From: an uncultured Oscillibacter sp.
GTDB lineage: Bacteria; Bacillota; Clostridia; Oscillospirales; Oscillospiraceae
Direction: 5' to 3'
DNA: 17,816 nucleotides
Assembly: GCA_900548505.1 (NCBI GenBank)
Contig: URKI01000045.1
Span: 1 to 17,816, forward strand
The notes under the pieces are model-generated. The model had not been told where the DNA came from. It was given only the letters and a program-made list of their open reading frames with translations, and did not search any database. A program made the position numbers and the translations under genes. Below are positions 7,103 through 14,689 of this stretch, one piece after another (the first letter of the stretch is position 1; each line of letters starts with the position of its first letter).

Positions 7103-7465
7103 ATGGAACAGCATTTGACAGAAGCAGAGGCGTCCGTGGCGGAGCTTATATGGCAGCAGGGCCCCATGCCCTCCGGCGAGCTGGTGGCCCTGTGCGCCCG
7201 GCAGCTGGGCTGGAAAAAGTCCACCACCTATACCATCTTAAAGCGGCTGGAGGGCAAGGGGGTCCTCCGCAACGAAAGCGGACAGGTAGCGGCCCTGATC
7301 TCCCGGGAGGAGTACCAGTCCCTGCAGGGCTGCCGGTTCATCGACGGCAGCTTCGGCGGGTCCCTGCCCAGCTTCCTGGCGGCCTTTACCCGCAAGAGAA
7401 AACTCAATGCCGAGGAAGTCCGCCAGCTACGGGAGATGATCGAGCAGTTTGAGGAGGAGCCATGA
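7103..7465 (+). CDS. BlaI/MecI/CopY-family transcriptional repressor
   Basis: A 120-aa winged-helix repressor of the penicillinase-repressor family, the usual length. Seen: N-terminal LTEAEASVAELIWQQGPMPSGEL, recognition helix region KKSTTYTILKRLEGKGVL, wing VAALISREEYQ, and a C-terminal dimerisation helix rich in charged residues (SFLAAFTRKRKLNAEEVRQLREMI). The start has GGAGGA at 7091-7096. In this family the repressor is inactivated by proteolysis triggered by a membrane M56 peptidase, here encoded next with a 4-base overlap. No beta-lactamase gene is nearby, so the regulon is unlikely to be classical penicillin resistance; the operon itself is the only visible target. Confidence 0.93.
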   Translation: MEQHLTEAEASVAELIWQQGPMPSGELVALCARQLGWKKSTTYTILKRLEGKGVLRNESGQVAALISREEYQSLQGCRFIDGSFGGSLPSFLAAFTRKRKLNAEEVRQLREMIEQFEEEP

Positions 7466-9243
7466 CAGAGCTATGTTTGATGGTGGCGGAGCAAAGCCTC
7501 CGCCTGAGCGGCATCATTCTCTTTTTGTGGGTACTGCGCGCGCTCTTGCGCAGGATCCCGGGCTCGGCTTTGTATCTTCTGTGGATTTTGGTGTTTACCG
7601 GGCTGCTGCTTCCTTTCCGGGTGGAGATCCCCTATCACGCGGAGGCCCCGGCAGTCATCGCGGAGACACCTCATGCCACGGACGCGCCGGGCAATCACAT
7701 CGAGGCAGGCGCTCCGGCCGCCGAAAAGCCCGCGGGCACCACAGGTACGCCGGCCGCCGAAAGGCCCGCACACGCGCCGGCAGACCTCCTGCCCCTGGCC
7801 TGCGCCGTATGGGCGGCGGTGGCAGCAGGGCTGCTGCTGATCAACATCTGGAAGCTGGCCGCCTTCGCCCGGCATCTGCAAGGCGCCCGGCAGATCGCAC
7901 CCGGCGTCTACGAGACCGACCGGGTGGAGGTCCCTCTGGTGATGGGATACCTGCATCCCAAGATCTATCTGCCGTCCTTTCTCCGCGAGGAGGAGCGGGA
8001 GTACATCCTGCTCCACGAGCGCATCCACCTGCGCCGCCGGGACTATCTCATCAAGCCCGCGGCCTTTGCCATCACCCTGCTCCACTGGTTCAACCCGCTG
8101 GTGTGGCTTGCGTACCATCTTCTCTCGGAGGATATGGAGCGCGCCTGCGACGAGGCCGTTCTGCGCCGGATGGGCAGCGGCATCCGCAAGGAATACTCCA
8201 TGTCCCTGCTGACCCTCTCCGCCGGACGAAGCGTGCGCTCTTTGCCCACCGTTGCATTTGGTGAAAGGGGAATCAAATACAGAGTCATGAACATTCTGCA
8301 TTACAAAAAAGCCGGCGGTCTGACGCTGGCGCTGCTGGTACTGCTCTTCGGCACCGTGGCATGCGGCACCTTTGCCCAGCCGGTGGAGGTCACTGACCCG
8401 CCCCAGGAGGAGCAGCCCGCACAGGAAGATCACAGCGGCGACGCCCTTTATCAGGCGCTGGGCGTCACCACGGAGGACGCCACGGCATTTTTCCAGACGT
8501 TCCAGCAAGCCGCGGCGGACGGCGACAAGGAAGCCGTGGCCAACCTGTTCCGCTATCCCAAGCAGCTCCAGCTGCCGGGAGCGGACGTGACCTATGTGAG
8601 CTCCGCGGAGGAGTTTCTGCCCCACTATGACGAGATCTTCACCCAGGACTTCCTGGACGCCATCGCCGGCATGGACGCATCGGCGTTCACCCAGGAGGGC
8701 CCGGCCATCGGCTGGGGCGACGGCGCCGTGTGGGCCCGGGTGTATGACGGGGAGATCACCATGGCCTCCGTGTTCGCCTCCCGGGAGGACCGGTATCTTG
8801 CCTACTACGAGGGCAATGACAACGACTCCTCCGGCGCCGACGCCATGTACCAGGTGAACGGCATCCGTGAGGAGGAGGCCCAGGCCTTTGCGGAAAACTT
8901 CGTCACTTTGGCCCAGGCAGACGACCGGGAAGTGGTGGCCTCCATGATTCGCTATCCCCGCACCCTGGTGGTAAACGGCACGGAAACCACCCTGGAAAGT
9001 GCGGAGGATTTCCTGGCCCACTACGACGAGATCCTCCCCGAAGACTTTATCAAAACCCTGGAGTCTCTCCTGACCCAGCCGCTGTCCTATCGGTATGACG
9101 GCACGTTCCTGGGAGACGGCGCCCTCTGGATGAGCAGCGCCGGCGGAGAGCTGCTGGTGGACTCCCTCTTCCCCTCGGACACGGTGCAGATGAAGCCCGC
9201 AGGTGGCGGCGCCGTGACCGTGGCGCCGGGAACGGAGCCCTGA
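7462..9243 (+). CDS. M56-family (BlaR1-like) membrane metallopeptidase with duplicated ectodomain
   Basis: A 593-aa sensor-transducer protease. The N-terminal half has membrane helices (about 12-50 and 109-128), then the zinc peptidase core with LLHERIH (His185, Glu186, His189), FNPLVW and EDMERACDEAVL (Glu223-Glu231), which matches M56/BlaR1 peptidases. A further helix (about 278-297, GGLTLALLVLLFGTVACG) precedes an acidic linker and the C-terminal ectodomain. That ectodomain is not the penicillin-binding domain of BlaR1. It holds two related units of about 115 residues (327-440 and 460-575), each starting DAxYQ, with F/IRYP, SAE(E/D)FL-HYDEI and GDGA(V/L)W. The pattern looks NTF2-like, which is an inference. 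By family analogy, ligand binding outside activates the cytosolic peptidase, which then clears the BlaI-type repressor. The ligand is unknown. Confidence 0.9.
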   Translation: MTELCLMVAEQSLRLSGIILFLWVLRALLRRIPGSALYLLWILVFTGLLLPFRVEIPYHAEAPAVIAETPHATDAPGNHIEAGAPAAEKPAGTTGTPAAERPAHAPADLLPLACAVWAAVAAGLLLINIWKLAAFARHLQGARQIAPGVYETDRVEVPLVMGYLHPKIYLPSFLREEEREYILLHERIHLRRRDYLIKPAAFAITLLHWFNPLVWLAYHLLSEDMERACDEAVLRRMGSGIRKEYSMSLLTLSAGRSVRSLPTVAFGERGIKYRVMNILHYKKAGGLTLALLVLLFGTVACGTFAQPVEVTDPPQEEQPAQEDHSGDALYQALGVTTEDATAFFQTFQQAAADGDKEAVANLFRYPKQLQLPGADVTYVSSAEEFLPHYDEIFTQDFLDAIAGMDASAFTQEGPAIGWGDGAVWARVYDGEITMASVFASREDRYLAYYEGNDNDSSGADAMYQVNGIREEEAQAFAENFVTLAQADDREVVASMIRYPRTLVVNGTETTLESAEDFLAHYDEILPEDFIKTLESLLTQPLSYRYDGTFLGDGALWMSSAGGELLVDSLFPSDTVQMKPAGGGAVTVAPGTEP

Positions 9244-9247
9244 ATGA

Positions 9248-9283
9248 AAAAAAGGAAGCTGGCCAAGGCCAGCTTCCTTTTTT
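9248..9283. terminator. Bidirectional intrinsic terminator
   Basis: A hairpin with the core stem GGAAGCTGGC pairing with GCCAGCTTCC, an A tract on the left (9247-9253) and a T tract on the right (9278-9283), lies between two convergent genes. It ends the M56 gene on the plus strand and the hydrolase gene (stop at 9300) on the minus strand. Confidence 0.92.
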
Positions 9284-9299
9284 ATGGTCTTTTCGAATC

Positions 9300-11210
9300 T
9301 CAGTTCACGGACTGGATCTCCCGGAGCATGATGCTGCCGGAGGGCTGATCGAAGGTCAGCTTCACCTGGGTGATCTCCCCCAGGTCCACGCCGGAAAAGG
9401 CCGCCATGTCCAGCCGCAGCGTACCCAGCGGCGTAAACGTGCTGTACTGCAGCAGGTCCTCCCGGCCGGACACCGGGATGGACTCCACGGTTCCCTCCTG
9501 CCAGGTGAGTGCGCTCTCCCCGGCCCTTACCTCCACGCTGGCCTCTTTCCCCGCCGCGTCACGCAGCGTCACCGTCAGGCTCTGGTCCTGCCGGCGGTTG
9601 CGCGCATCGCCGCTGTCCTGGGCCAGATCCAGCTGCAGATACGCCGCCTGCTCCAAATCCGCCGTCACGGGGATGGTGACGGAGGCATCAGCGCTGTCCC
9701 AGCCAAGGCGGGTCAGGTCATAGTGCAGGAAGCTGCCGGGGATGCGGAACGAGCCCGCCGTGTGGTCCAGGGTGCTGCAGGCATTGACCGCCTCCGCCGT
9801 GACGCCGTCGGTGGTCAGACTCTTCGCAGAGTCCGGTCCCGCCTGATACAGCACCTGCCCGCCGGCGTCCACCCGGGCCATGACGGGATATCCATCATAC
9901 TGCCCCGGCATCACATCCAGGGATTCCAGCGGCGTCTTTCCCGTTTTCAGGACGGACTGGATAAAGTCCTGCACGTAGGCGCTGAAAAACGTCTGCTGTT
10001 TCTCCGGCTCCATCACCAGCGGCAGCGTCTCCCGGTCCGCAAAGGGATCGGGCCGCACCAGCGCCGTGCTGAATCCGCCGTGGTTGCCGTTTTCCAGATA
10101 AATAAGATCCGTGCCGCTGGTGCGTCCGTCCATGCTTTCCAGCTGGTCAAAGAGCGTGCCGCCGTCCAGACTGGTCACGTCCCCGTCGTACTGGGGAATG
10201 ATGATCCCCACAGGCACGTCCACCGGCTCGGAGGAGAGGGGGCTCACCAGCGACGGTGCCGCCGACACGATACCCTGCACGTCCAGCAGCTCCGTCCGGG
10301 CCGCCACCTCGAATACATCATATCCCGCCCGGGAGTGTCCCACCAGGATCACATGGTCCAGGTCGCCCTTGTTCTTCAGGTCGCAGGGGAAGATGCCGGA
10401 CTCTCCCGCAATGGCCCGCTTCAAAAGGGCGCTTTGCTGCTCCACCACCTGCACGGTGCGCTCGCAGCCCATGGGCTCTCCGTTTTCAAAGGAGTAGTTG
10501 ATGGCCACGTTCATGGAGATGGCAAGATACCCCGCGTCCGCCAGCTGGTCCACCAGGTAGGAAAAGCCCAGATCATAGCGGTTCTCCGCCGCCGAGCGGA
10601 CAGGATGGGACCCGTGCAGGAAGATGACCACCGGGCAGTTTTCCCCCTCCGGCACGCCGATCACGCCCTGCATCTGATAGGGGATCTCCCGCGTTCCCTG
10701 GGTGAGCGTCCCCTCGCCCAGGTCGTAGCAGTAGACATTGTCCCGGGGCGCGTCGGTGGTGACCACCGCCGTGTTGGTGGCCCCGTCCCAGGAGGCACTG
10801 ACGCCGTCCACATAGTCCATCAGCTCTGCCGATACATAGGTGGTCCCACTGAGCACCACCGCGTTGGGGTCCGTCCACACCGTCGAGCCATCCAGCGTCA
10901 GCACCCCGGTATCGATGTCCAGCAGATACTCGCCGGACGCTCCTCTGGAAAAGGCCGCTCCCTCCGCCTGGGCGTCCCACGCCACGGTATAGCCGGCCTG
11001 CTCCAAAATGCTGCGCAGGGGCAGCAGGGCCGTGTTGCCGAAGTACCGGGGCATGGCCCCCTGCTCTACCGCCTGCCCATCCACCAGCAGCTGGGTGGGA
11101 TAGGCGCTTAGGTCCGGCAGCGGGTCCAGGGCAGGCTCCAGCGCCTGCACCGCTCCGCCCAGCATCAAAACTGCCGCAGCGCCCGACAAAACACGATGAA
11201 CTTTTTTCAT
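9300..11210 (-). CDS. Secreted alpha/beta hydrolase with copper-amine-oxidase-N-like stalk domain
   Basis: A 636-aa predicted exported protein. AAGGAGGTG (complement of 11215-11223) fixes the start. A signal peptide (about 1-25, RVLSGAAAVLMLGGAVQA) is followed by a domain at about 38-155 with LLVDGQAV, LLPLRSILEQAGYTVAWD and SGTTYVSAELMDYV, the pattern of the copper amine oxidase N-terminal (stalk) domain common on clostridial surface proteins. The alpha/beta hydrolase core (about 160-420) has FLHGSHP (oxyanion region), GHSRAG with nucleophile Ser293, YDGD (Asp342/Asp344, candidate acid) and NGNHGG with His377. Residues about 500-636 form a beta-rich domain that looks like a jelly-roll or carbohydrate-binding module. 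Substrate unknown; an esterase or lipase-like activity is the cautious guess. I see no convincing promoter directly upstream, so it may be read partly from the bile salt hydrolase promoter. Confidence 0.88.
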   Translation of the reverse strand: MKKVHRVLSGAAAVLMLGGAVQALEPALDPLPDLSAYPTQLLVDGQAVEQGAMPRYFGNTALLPLRSILEQAGYTVAWDAQAEGAAFSRGASGEYLLDIDTGVLTLDGSTVWTDPNAVVLSGTTYVSAELMDYVDGVSASWDGATNTAVVTTDAPRDNVYCYDLGEGTLTQGTREIPYQMQGVIGVPEGENCPVVIFLHGSHPVRSAAENRYDLGFSYLVDQLADAGYLAISMNVAINYSFENGEPMGCERTVQVVEQQSALLKRAIAGESGIFPCDLKNKGDLDHVILVGHSRAGYDVFEVAARTELLDVQGIVSAAPSLVSPLSSEPVDVPVGIIIPQYDGDVTSLDGGTLFDQLESMDGRTSGTDLIYLENGNHGGFSTALVRPDPFADRETLPLVMEPEKQQTFFSAYVQDFIQSVLKTGKTPLESLDVMPGQYDGYPVMARVDAGGQVLYQAGPDSAKSLTTDGVTAEAVNACSTLDHTAGSFRIPGSFLHYDLTRLGWDSADASVTIPVTADLEQAAYLQLDLAQDSGDARNRRQDQSLTVTLRDAAGKEASVEVRAGESALTWQEGTVESIPVSGREDLLQYSTFTPLGTLRLDMAAFSGVDLGEITQVKLTFDQPSGSIMLREIQSVN

Positions 11211-11261
11211 AGCGCACCTCCTTGCGTTATTGTCCTTTTGGACGGATAGGTCCGCGCAAAA

Positions 11262-11299
11262 GTTTCACCTGGCAGGCGCTTTTTGCGGCATGGTGAAAC
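11262..11299 (-). terminator. Possible terminator after the bile salt hydrolase gene
   Basis: Reading the minus strand, GTTTCACC (11299-11292) pairs with GGTGAAAC (11269-11262) around a 22-base loop, and the stem is followed by TTTT after one base or less. It lies about 35 bases past the hydrolase stop at 11334. The long loop and short T run make it weak; it may only attenuate readthrough into the next minus-strand gene. Confidence 0.4.
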
Positions 11300-11333
11300 G
11301 CTTCTTCCCTCCGAAAGCGCTCTGCCCGCGCCG

Positions 11334-12308
11334 TCAGTTCTGATGCAGGATCTGGGGTCCCCGGGTCAGCTCAAAGGTCCGCAGCTCCCGCCCGTCCAAA
11401 GACTCTTTGCGCAGGTCCACGCAGCTGATGCGGGGCGTATCGTAGGTGGTGTAGTAATAGCGGCCCTGGGTGGCATTGATGCAGCAGGTGTATACCGTGA
11501 TGTCACACTGGCCGCTCTCGGTCCGGCAGGCGCCCCGCACCATTTCCACAGACCGCAGCAGGTGGAAAAACTGGCTGACGCTGGCGTCCTCGTCGTCGGC
11601 GCAGACGGAGTTCTGGCTGATGAACGCCGCCCGCACAAAGCGGGACATGGAGGATACATCCCCCGGCAGGCCCACGGCGCCAAGGCCCTGGCAGTAGACC
11701 TGCAGATCCAGCGCGGAAGAAAAGCGGTTGTCGCCGGTCTGCGCGTTGAGATGCCGGTAATTGTTCAGGTGGAACATCTGGTAGTCAAAGGGCGGGTTGT
11801 TGGTGAGCACCCCTACCGGATTCTCATACACCTGCAGCCCGGCCTTCGTAGCCTCCAGAACGATGGACTCCTCCGCGTCGGACAGCATCCAGTGGAGGCT
11901 GGCCAGGGGCAGCGAGGGGCTGAAGGGACGGTCGATGATGCACAGCCGCTCCAGCAGGGGCCGGGCCTCCTTTACACTGCTGCACTGTCCCAAAATCCAG
12001 GGAATCAGCTCGTAGGGGGCAATGTTGTCGGCGCCGGGCCGCTCCGGGCCGTACCAGGCGTTGCCCGGAAAATTCAGACCCGCCATCCCCAGGCCGCATT
12101 CGTTGGCAGCCTCATAGAAAAGCGGCAGTCCCTCCGCCACCGTAGCCATGCCGATCATGGCGTAGTGAGTCTCCAGGGCTTCCCGGGTCCGCAGGGGGAA
12201 CGGGAAGTTCCGGGGCATGATGCAGACCTTCTCCCCATAGGAGGTATCCAGATCCAGATTCCTGCCGAAGTAGTGGTCACGGGTACGATAGCTCAATGCA
12301 GTGCACAT
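11334..12308 (-). CDS. bsh: Choloylglycine hydrolase (bile salt hydrolase)
   Basis: A 324-aa Ntn-hydrolase of the choloylglycine hydrolase family, which cleaves the amide bond of glycine- or taurine-conjugated bile acids. The usual length is 315-330 aa. After Met removal Cys2 becomes the N-terminal nucleophile. The other expected active-site residues are present: Arg16 and Asp19 in FGRNLDLD, Asn79 in GLNF, Asn171 in VGVLTNNP and Arg223 in SSMSRFVR. The C-terminal half (SVSQFFHLLRSVEMVRG, YYYTTYD) is typical of bile salt hydrolases rather than penicillin V acylases. There is no signal peptide, as expected for a cytoplasmic enzyme. AAAGGAG lies at the complement of 12314-12320. The loop before GLGAVGLPGD reads CQ where many homologues have SR, as I recall it; this loop is linked to glycine/taurine preference. 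No bile acid transporter gene is adjacent. Confidence 0.95.
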   Translation of the reverse strand: MCTALSYRTRDHYFGRNLDLDTSYGEKVCIMPRNFPFPLRTREALETHYAMIGMATVAEGLPLFYEAANECGLGMAGLNFPGNAWYGPERPGADNIAPYELIPWILGQCSSVKEARPLLERLCIIDRPFSPSLPLASLHWMLSDAEESIVLEATKAGLQVYENPVGVLTNNPPFDYQMFHLNNYRHLNAQTGDNRFSSALDLQVYCQGLGAVGLPGDVSSMSRFVRAAFISQNSVCADDEDASVSQFFHLLRSVEMVRGACRTESGQCDITVYTCCINATQGRYYYTTYDTPRISCVDLRKESLDGRELRTFELTRGPQILHQN

Positions 12309-12349
12309 AGCGGCTCCTTTCCTGCCTGCGGCAAACGGTCGTTTTCTGC

Positions 12350-12378
12350 ATTGTATTTTAACCGCGCACCATCGTCAA
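12350..12378 (-). promoter_or_regulatory. Promoter of the bile salt hydrolase gene
   Basis: On the minus strand TTGACG (complement of 12373-12378) and TACAAT (complement of 12350-12355) are separated by exactly 17 bases, a near-consensus housekeeping promoter. Transcription would begin near 12343, giving a leader of about 35 bases. The hydrolase is thus expressed independently of the kinase gene upstream of it. Confidence 0.7.
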
Positions 12379-12427
12379 TAGTCAATCCCCGCCAGGCGCT
12401 GATTTTCCCGGCCCGGAACACGCAGAC

Positions 12428-12463
12428 GGCCCCCGCACCGTTCGGATGAACGGTGCGGGGGCC
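12428..12463. terminator. Strong GC hairpin after the nahK-like gene
   Basis: A perfect 16-bp stem (12428-12443 with 12448-12463) has a 4-base loop and starts 11 bases beyond the stop codon of the minus-strand kinase gene. Position and strength suit a terminator, but there is no T tract on the minus-strand side; the plus-strand side has only GGTTCTTTCC. It may stabilise the 3' end of the mRNA or terminate with help from a factor. Confidence 0.6.
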
Positions 12464-12474
12464 GGTTCTTTCCC

Positions 12475-13560
12475 TCAGCGATATTTAGCCGCGCATTCAC
12501 GGACGATGGCGTCCATGGCGTCCATCTTCCGCTCCATGTCCTTGGCCAGCGCCATCTGGCAGCGGGAGCGGACCAGATTGTGTGCCGGGTAATTGATCTT
12601 GAAATAGGGGTCGCCCTGGATGTAGTCATCCAAAAACCGCACGGACAGCTCCGCCGTCAGCGCCAGGCAGCTCTGGGCCAGGGTGTCGATCTCTGTCTGG
12701 GTCAGGGCCGAGGCGGTATTTTTCAAAAAGCCGTCGGCAAAGGCCCGGAACACCTCCAGGTCCACTCCTGCCTTCTCCGGCTGAGGGCAGTCCTCCTCCA
12801 CCACGTTGGCGGCAAAGCGGATGGCGTCGCCGAAGTCGTGGCCCACCACGCCGGGCATGACCGTGTCCAGATCGATGACCACCAGCGCCCGCCGGGTCTC
12901 CTGGTCAAACAGGACGTTGTTGATCTTGGTGTCGTTGTGAGTCACCCGCAGGGGGAGCTTGCCCTGCCGGTACAGATTCGTCAGCACACAGGCCTTGTCC
13001 CGGATGGAGCGGAGGTATTCCAGCTCCTCCCCCACCTCGGCGACCCGTCCCAGCAGATCCTCCTTCACATCCCGCTCCAGCTTTTCATACCGCCAGGGGG
13101 TGTTGTGGAAGTTCACGATGGTCTCATACAGCTGGGCCGGATCAAAGTCGCTCAGCTGCATCTGGAACTCGCCGAATGCCTCGCCGGCGTTGTGGATGGC
13201 GTCCAGGTCCATCTCCACGCAGGAATCCGACGGGATGTAGTTGAACAGCCGCCAGAAGCCGTCCGTATCCACGTAATAGGTCTTGCGGTCAATGGTGTGG
13301 TGGAAATGCAGCGCCGTCTGGCCTGGCTTCTTGGCCCGGATATGCTCGGTCACCCGGTCGATGTTCTCCATCACCTCGATGGGGTTTTTATAGACATAGG
13401 TATTGACCCGCTGGACGATGTAGCTTTTCGGCTGTCCGTCCGGACGGATAAAATTTACTTTATAGGTGTGGTTGATGTTGCCCACACTGATCTCCTCATA
13501 GGATGCCCACTCGCCTTCGATTCGAAAGGCGCGGCACACCCGCTTGAGCTCATCGGTCAT
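12475..13560 (-). CDS. nahK: N-acetylhexosamine 1-kinase (NahK)-like phosphotransferase
   Basis: A 361-aa cytoplasmic kinase of the aminoglycoside-phosphotransferase fold. The sequence follows bifidobacterial NahK/LnpB closely, from memory: N-terminal GNINHTYKV (nucleotide loop), YIVQRVN, ETIVNFHNTPWRYE, LPLRVTHNDTKINNVLFD (catalytic loop His208-Asn209-Asp210, Asn215), VIDLDTVMPG (Asp230, Asp232), HDFGDAIRF, and YPAHNLVRSR near the end; NahK is of similar length. NahK phosphorylates GlcNAc or GalNAc at the anomeric carbon in host-glycan salvage. The lacto-N-biose phosphorylase and uridylyltransferase genes that accompany it in bifidobacteria are absent here, so the true sugar could differ. 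The ribosome site is modest (AGAGGGAGA). Transcription comes from its own promoter, divergent to the ECF operon. Confidence 0.85.
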   Translation of the reverse strand: MTDELKRVCRAFRIEGEWASYEEISVGNINHTYKVNFIRPDGQPKSYIVQRVNTYVYKNPIEVMENIDRVTEHIRAKKPGQTALHFHHTIDRKTYYVDTDGFWRLFNYIPSDSCVEMDLDAIHNAGEAFGEFQMQLSDFDPAQLYETIVNFHNTPWRYEKLERDVKEDLLGRVAEVGEELEYLRSIRDKACVLTNLYRQGKLPLRVTHNDTKINNVLFDQETRRALVVIDLDTVMPGVVGHDFGDAIRFAANVVEEDCPQPEKAGVDLEVFRAFADGFLKNTASALTQTEIDTLAQSCLALTAELSVRFLDDYIQGDPYFKINYPAHNLVRSRCQMALAKDMERKMDAMDAIVRECAAKYR

Positions 13561-13605
13561 TGGTGATTCTCCCTCTTTTGTGTTTCTTCACGGTACGCCC
13601 GTCCA

Positions 13606-13634
13606 ATTTTATGCGAAACCACCTGAAATTGCAA
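13606..13634 (-). promoter_or_regulatory. Promoter of the nahK-like gene
   Basis: On the minus strand TTGCAA (13629-13634) and TAAAAT (complement of 13606-13611) are 17 bases apart. Predicted transcription starts near 13599, about 40 bases before the start codon. Confidence 0.6.
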
Positions 13635-13769
13635 CGTATTTCTCAAAAAATCATCCATCCCGCGCCCGCTGCTGCCCGGATCAGCGGCACGGCAAAGAGG
13701 ATGTTCCCGGAAAATCCGACGGCTTTACAGGCTCACATGAAAATTTATTTACATTTTACCAGCCTGTGT

Positions 13770-13799
13770 ACGACATTTTTACACCCTGCCTGCTACACT
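13770..13799 (+). promoter_or_regulatory. Candidate promoter of the ECF transporter operon
   Basis: ACGACA (13770-13775, 4 of 6 to TTGACA) and TACACT (13794-13799) lie 18 bases apart, in an AT-rich stretch 45-75 bases before the S-component start. This is the best pair I see in the 285-base intergenic region 13561-13845. The remainder of that region (about 13640-13735) shows no riboswitch I can recognise. Confidence 0.4.
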
Positions 13800-13845
13800 G
13801 TGACCATGCGAGAAAGGCGCATCACAAAATGGGAGGAATTTTCAT

Positions 13846-14688
13846 ATGAACACCGTGCAAAAAAATGCTGCCACGCAGTCTCAAAAGCTGATGGTCTTTG
13901 TGCTGACCATGTCTTTATACGGACTGGCCACCCTGTTTACCGAGCTGATCCCCAAGTTCCAGATCGGTCTGGTGGAGCTGTCCGTGGAGTATTTCCTGTT
14001 CATTCCCCTGACCCTGGCCATGCTCTTTGACCCCCTGTCTGCCGCTCTGGGCGCCGCCACCGGCGAGCTGGTATTCAGCGAGATCATGCTGGGTCAGTTC
14101 GGCGGCCTGGGCGAGCTGGAGAAGTTCCTGACCGTCACCATCGGCGTGTACATCGCCGGCCGGATGGTGAAGGACCCCAAAAACCGCCGGATGGTAGGCG
14201 TGGCCGCCATCACTGGCACCGCCGCTCAGCTGCTCATGGGCACCATCGTGGATATCGCCAAGGTCCAGTTCGCCGTGGAGGACTTTGAGGCCGTGGAGGG
14301 CCTGCCCGAGAGCGTCTTTGCCACCGAGGGCTTCGCTTTCTGCAACGACCTGCTCTTCTCCGGCATCCTGTTCTGCCTGCTGCCCACGCTGTATCTGGTG
14401 CCCCGCCTGTACGGCAAGATCGAGCCGCTGCTGGGCATGGCGCCCCGCACCGCCGGCAGCGATGTGGCCGGACTGAGCCCCAAGGCCATCGGCGTATGCG
14501 CCATCGGCTTTGTGTGCGCCGTGGTGGCAGAGCTGGCCGCCACCGCCGGCATGTCCCTCATCGACTGGGAAGCCCAGTGGGCCGAGAGCGGCACCGCCAT
14601 GGCCGTGGGTATGGCTGCCGCCGCCGCGCTGGCCGTGGTCGTGGTGCTGGTCATGAAGAAAAACGCGGAAAGGAACGTGGCCTGCTGA
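13846..14688 (+). CDS. ECF transporter substrate-binding (S) component, substrate unknown
   Basis: A 280-aa integral membrane protein with about seven hydrophobic helices. It is longer than most S components (about 170-210 aa). GGGAGGA at 13831-13837 supports the start. The segment EYFLFIPLTLAMLFDPLSAALGAATGE resembles the glycine- and proline-rich second-to-third helix region of ECF S components. Its assignment rests mainly on its place directly before a fused ECF ATPase and an EcfT gene. The extra length comes from C-terminal helices (about 205-277). I do not recognise the vitamin or metabolite family; no thiamine, biotin, riboflavin, folate or cobalt S-component signature was apparent. It could instead be an accessory membrane protein of that transporter. 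Confidence 0.75.
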   Translation: MNTVQKNAATQSQKLMVFVLTMSLYGLATLFTELIPKFQIGLVELSVEYFLFIPLTLAMLFDPLSAALGAATGELVFSEIMLGQFGGLGELEKFLTVTIGVYIAGRMVKDPKNRRMVGVAAITGTAAQLLMGTIVDIAKVQFAVEDFEAVEGLPESVFATEGFAFCNDLLFSGILFCLLPTLYLVPRLYGKIEPLLGMAPRTAGSDVAGLSPKAIGVCAIGFVCAVVAELAATAGMSLIDWEAQWAESGTAMAVGMAAAAALAVVVVLVMKKNAERNVAC

Positions 14689-14689
14689 T

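Noticed and set aside
7103..9243. Beta-lactam resistance operon
   Set aside because: The regulator pair is BlaI/BlaR1-like, but no beta-lactamase or alternative penicillin-binding protein gene is present and the sensor domain is not penicillin-binding.
9723..11111. Plus-strand open frame of 462 codons opposite the secreted hydrolase
   Set aside because: It is rich in His, Arg, Gly and Gln, has no recognisable motif and no ribosome site worth noting, whereas the minus strand shows signal peptide, catalytic motifs and a strong ribosome site.
12580..13566. Plus-strand open frame of 328 codons opposite the nahK-like gene
   Set aside because: The minus strand encodes a full-length kinase with all family motifs; the plus-strand frame shows none.
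13561..13845. Riboswitch upstream of the ECF operon
   Set aside because: ECF genes are often riboswitch-controlled, but I saw no conserved thiamine, FMN, cobalamin or preQ1 core, and the candidate promoter leaves only about 40 bases of leader.
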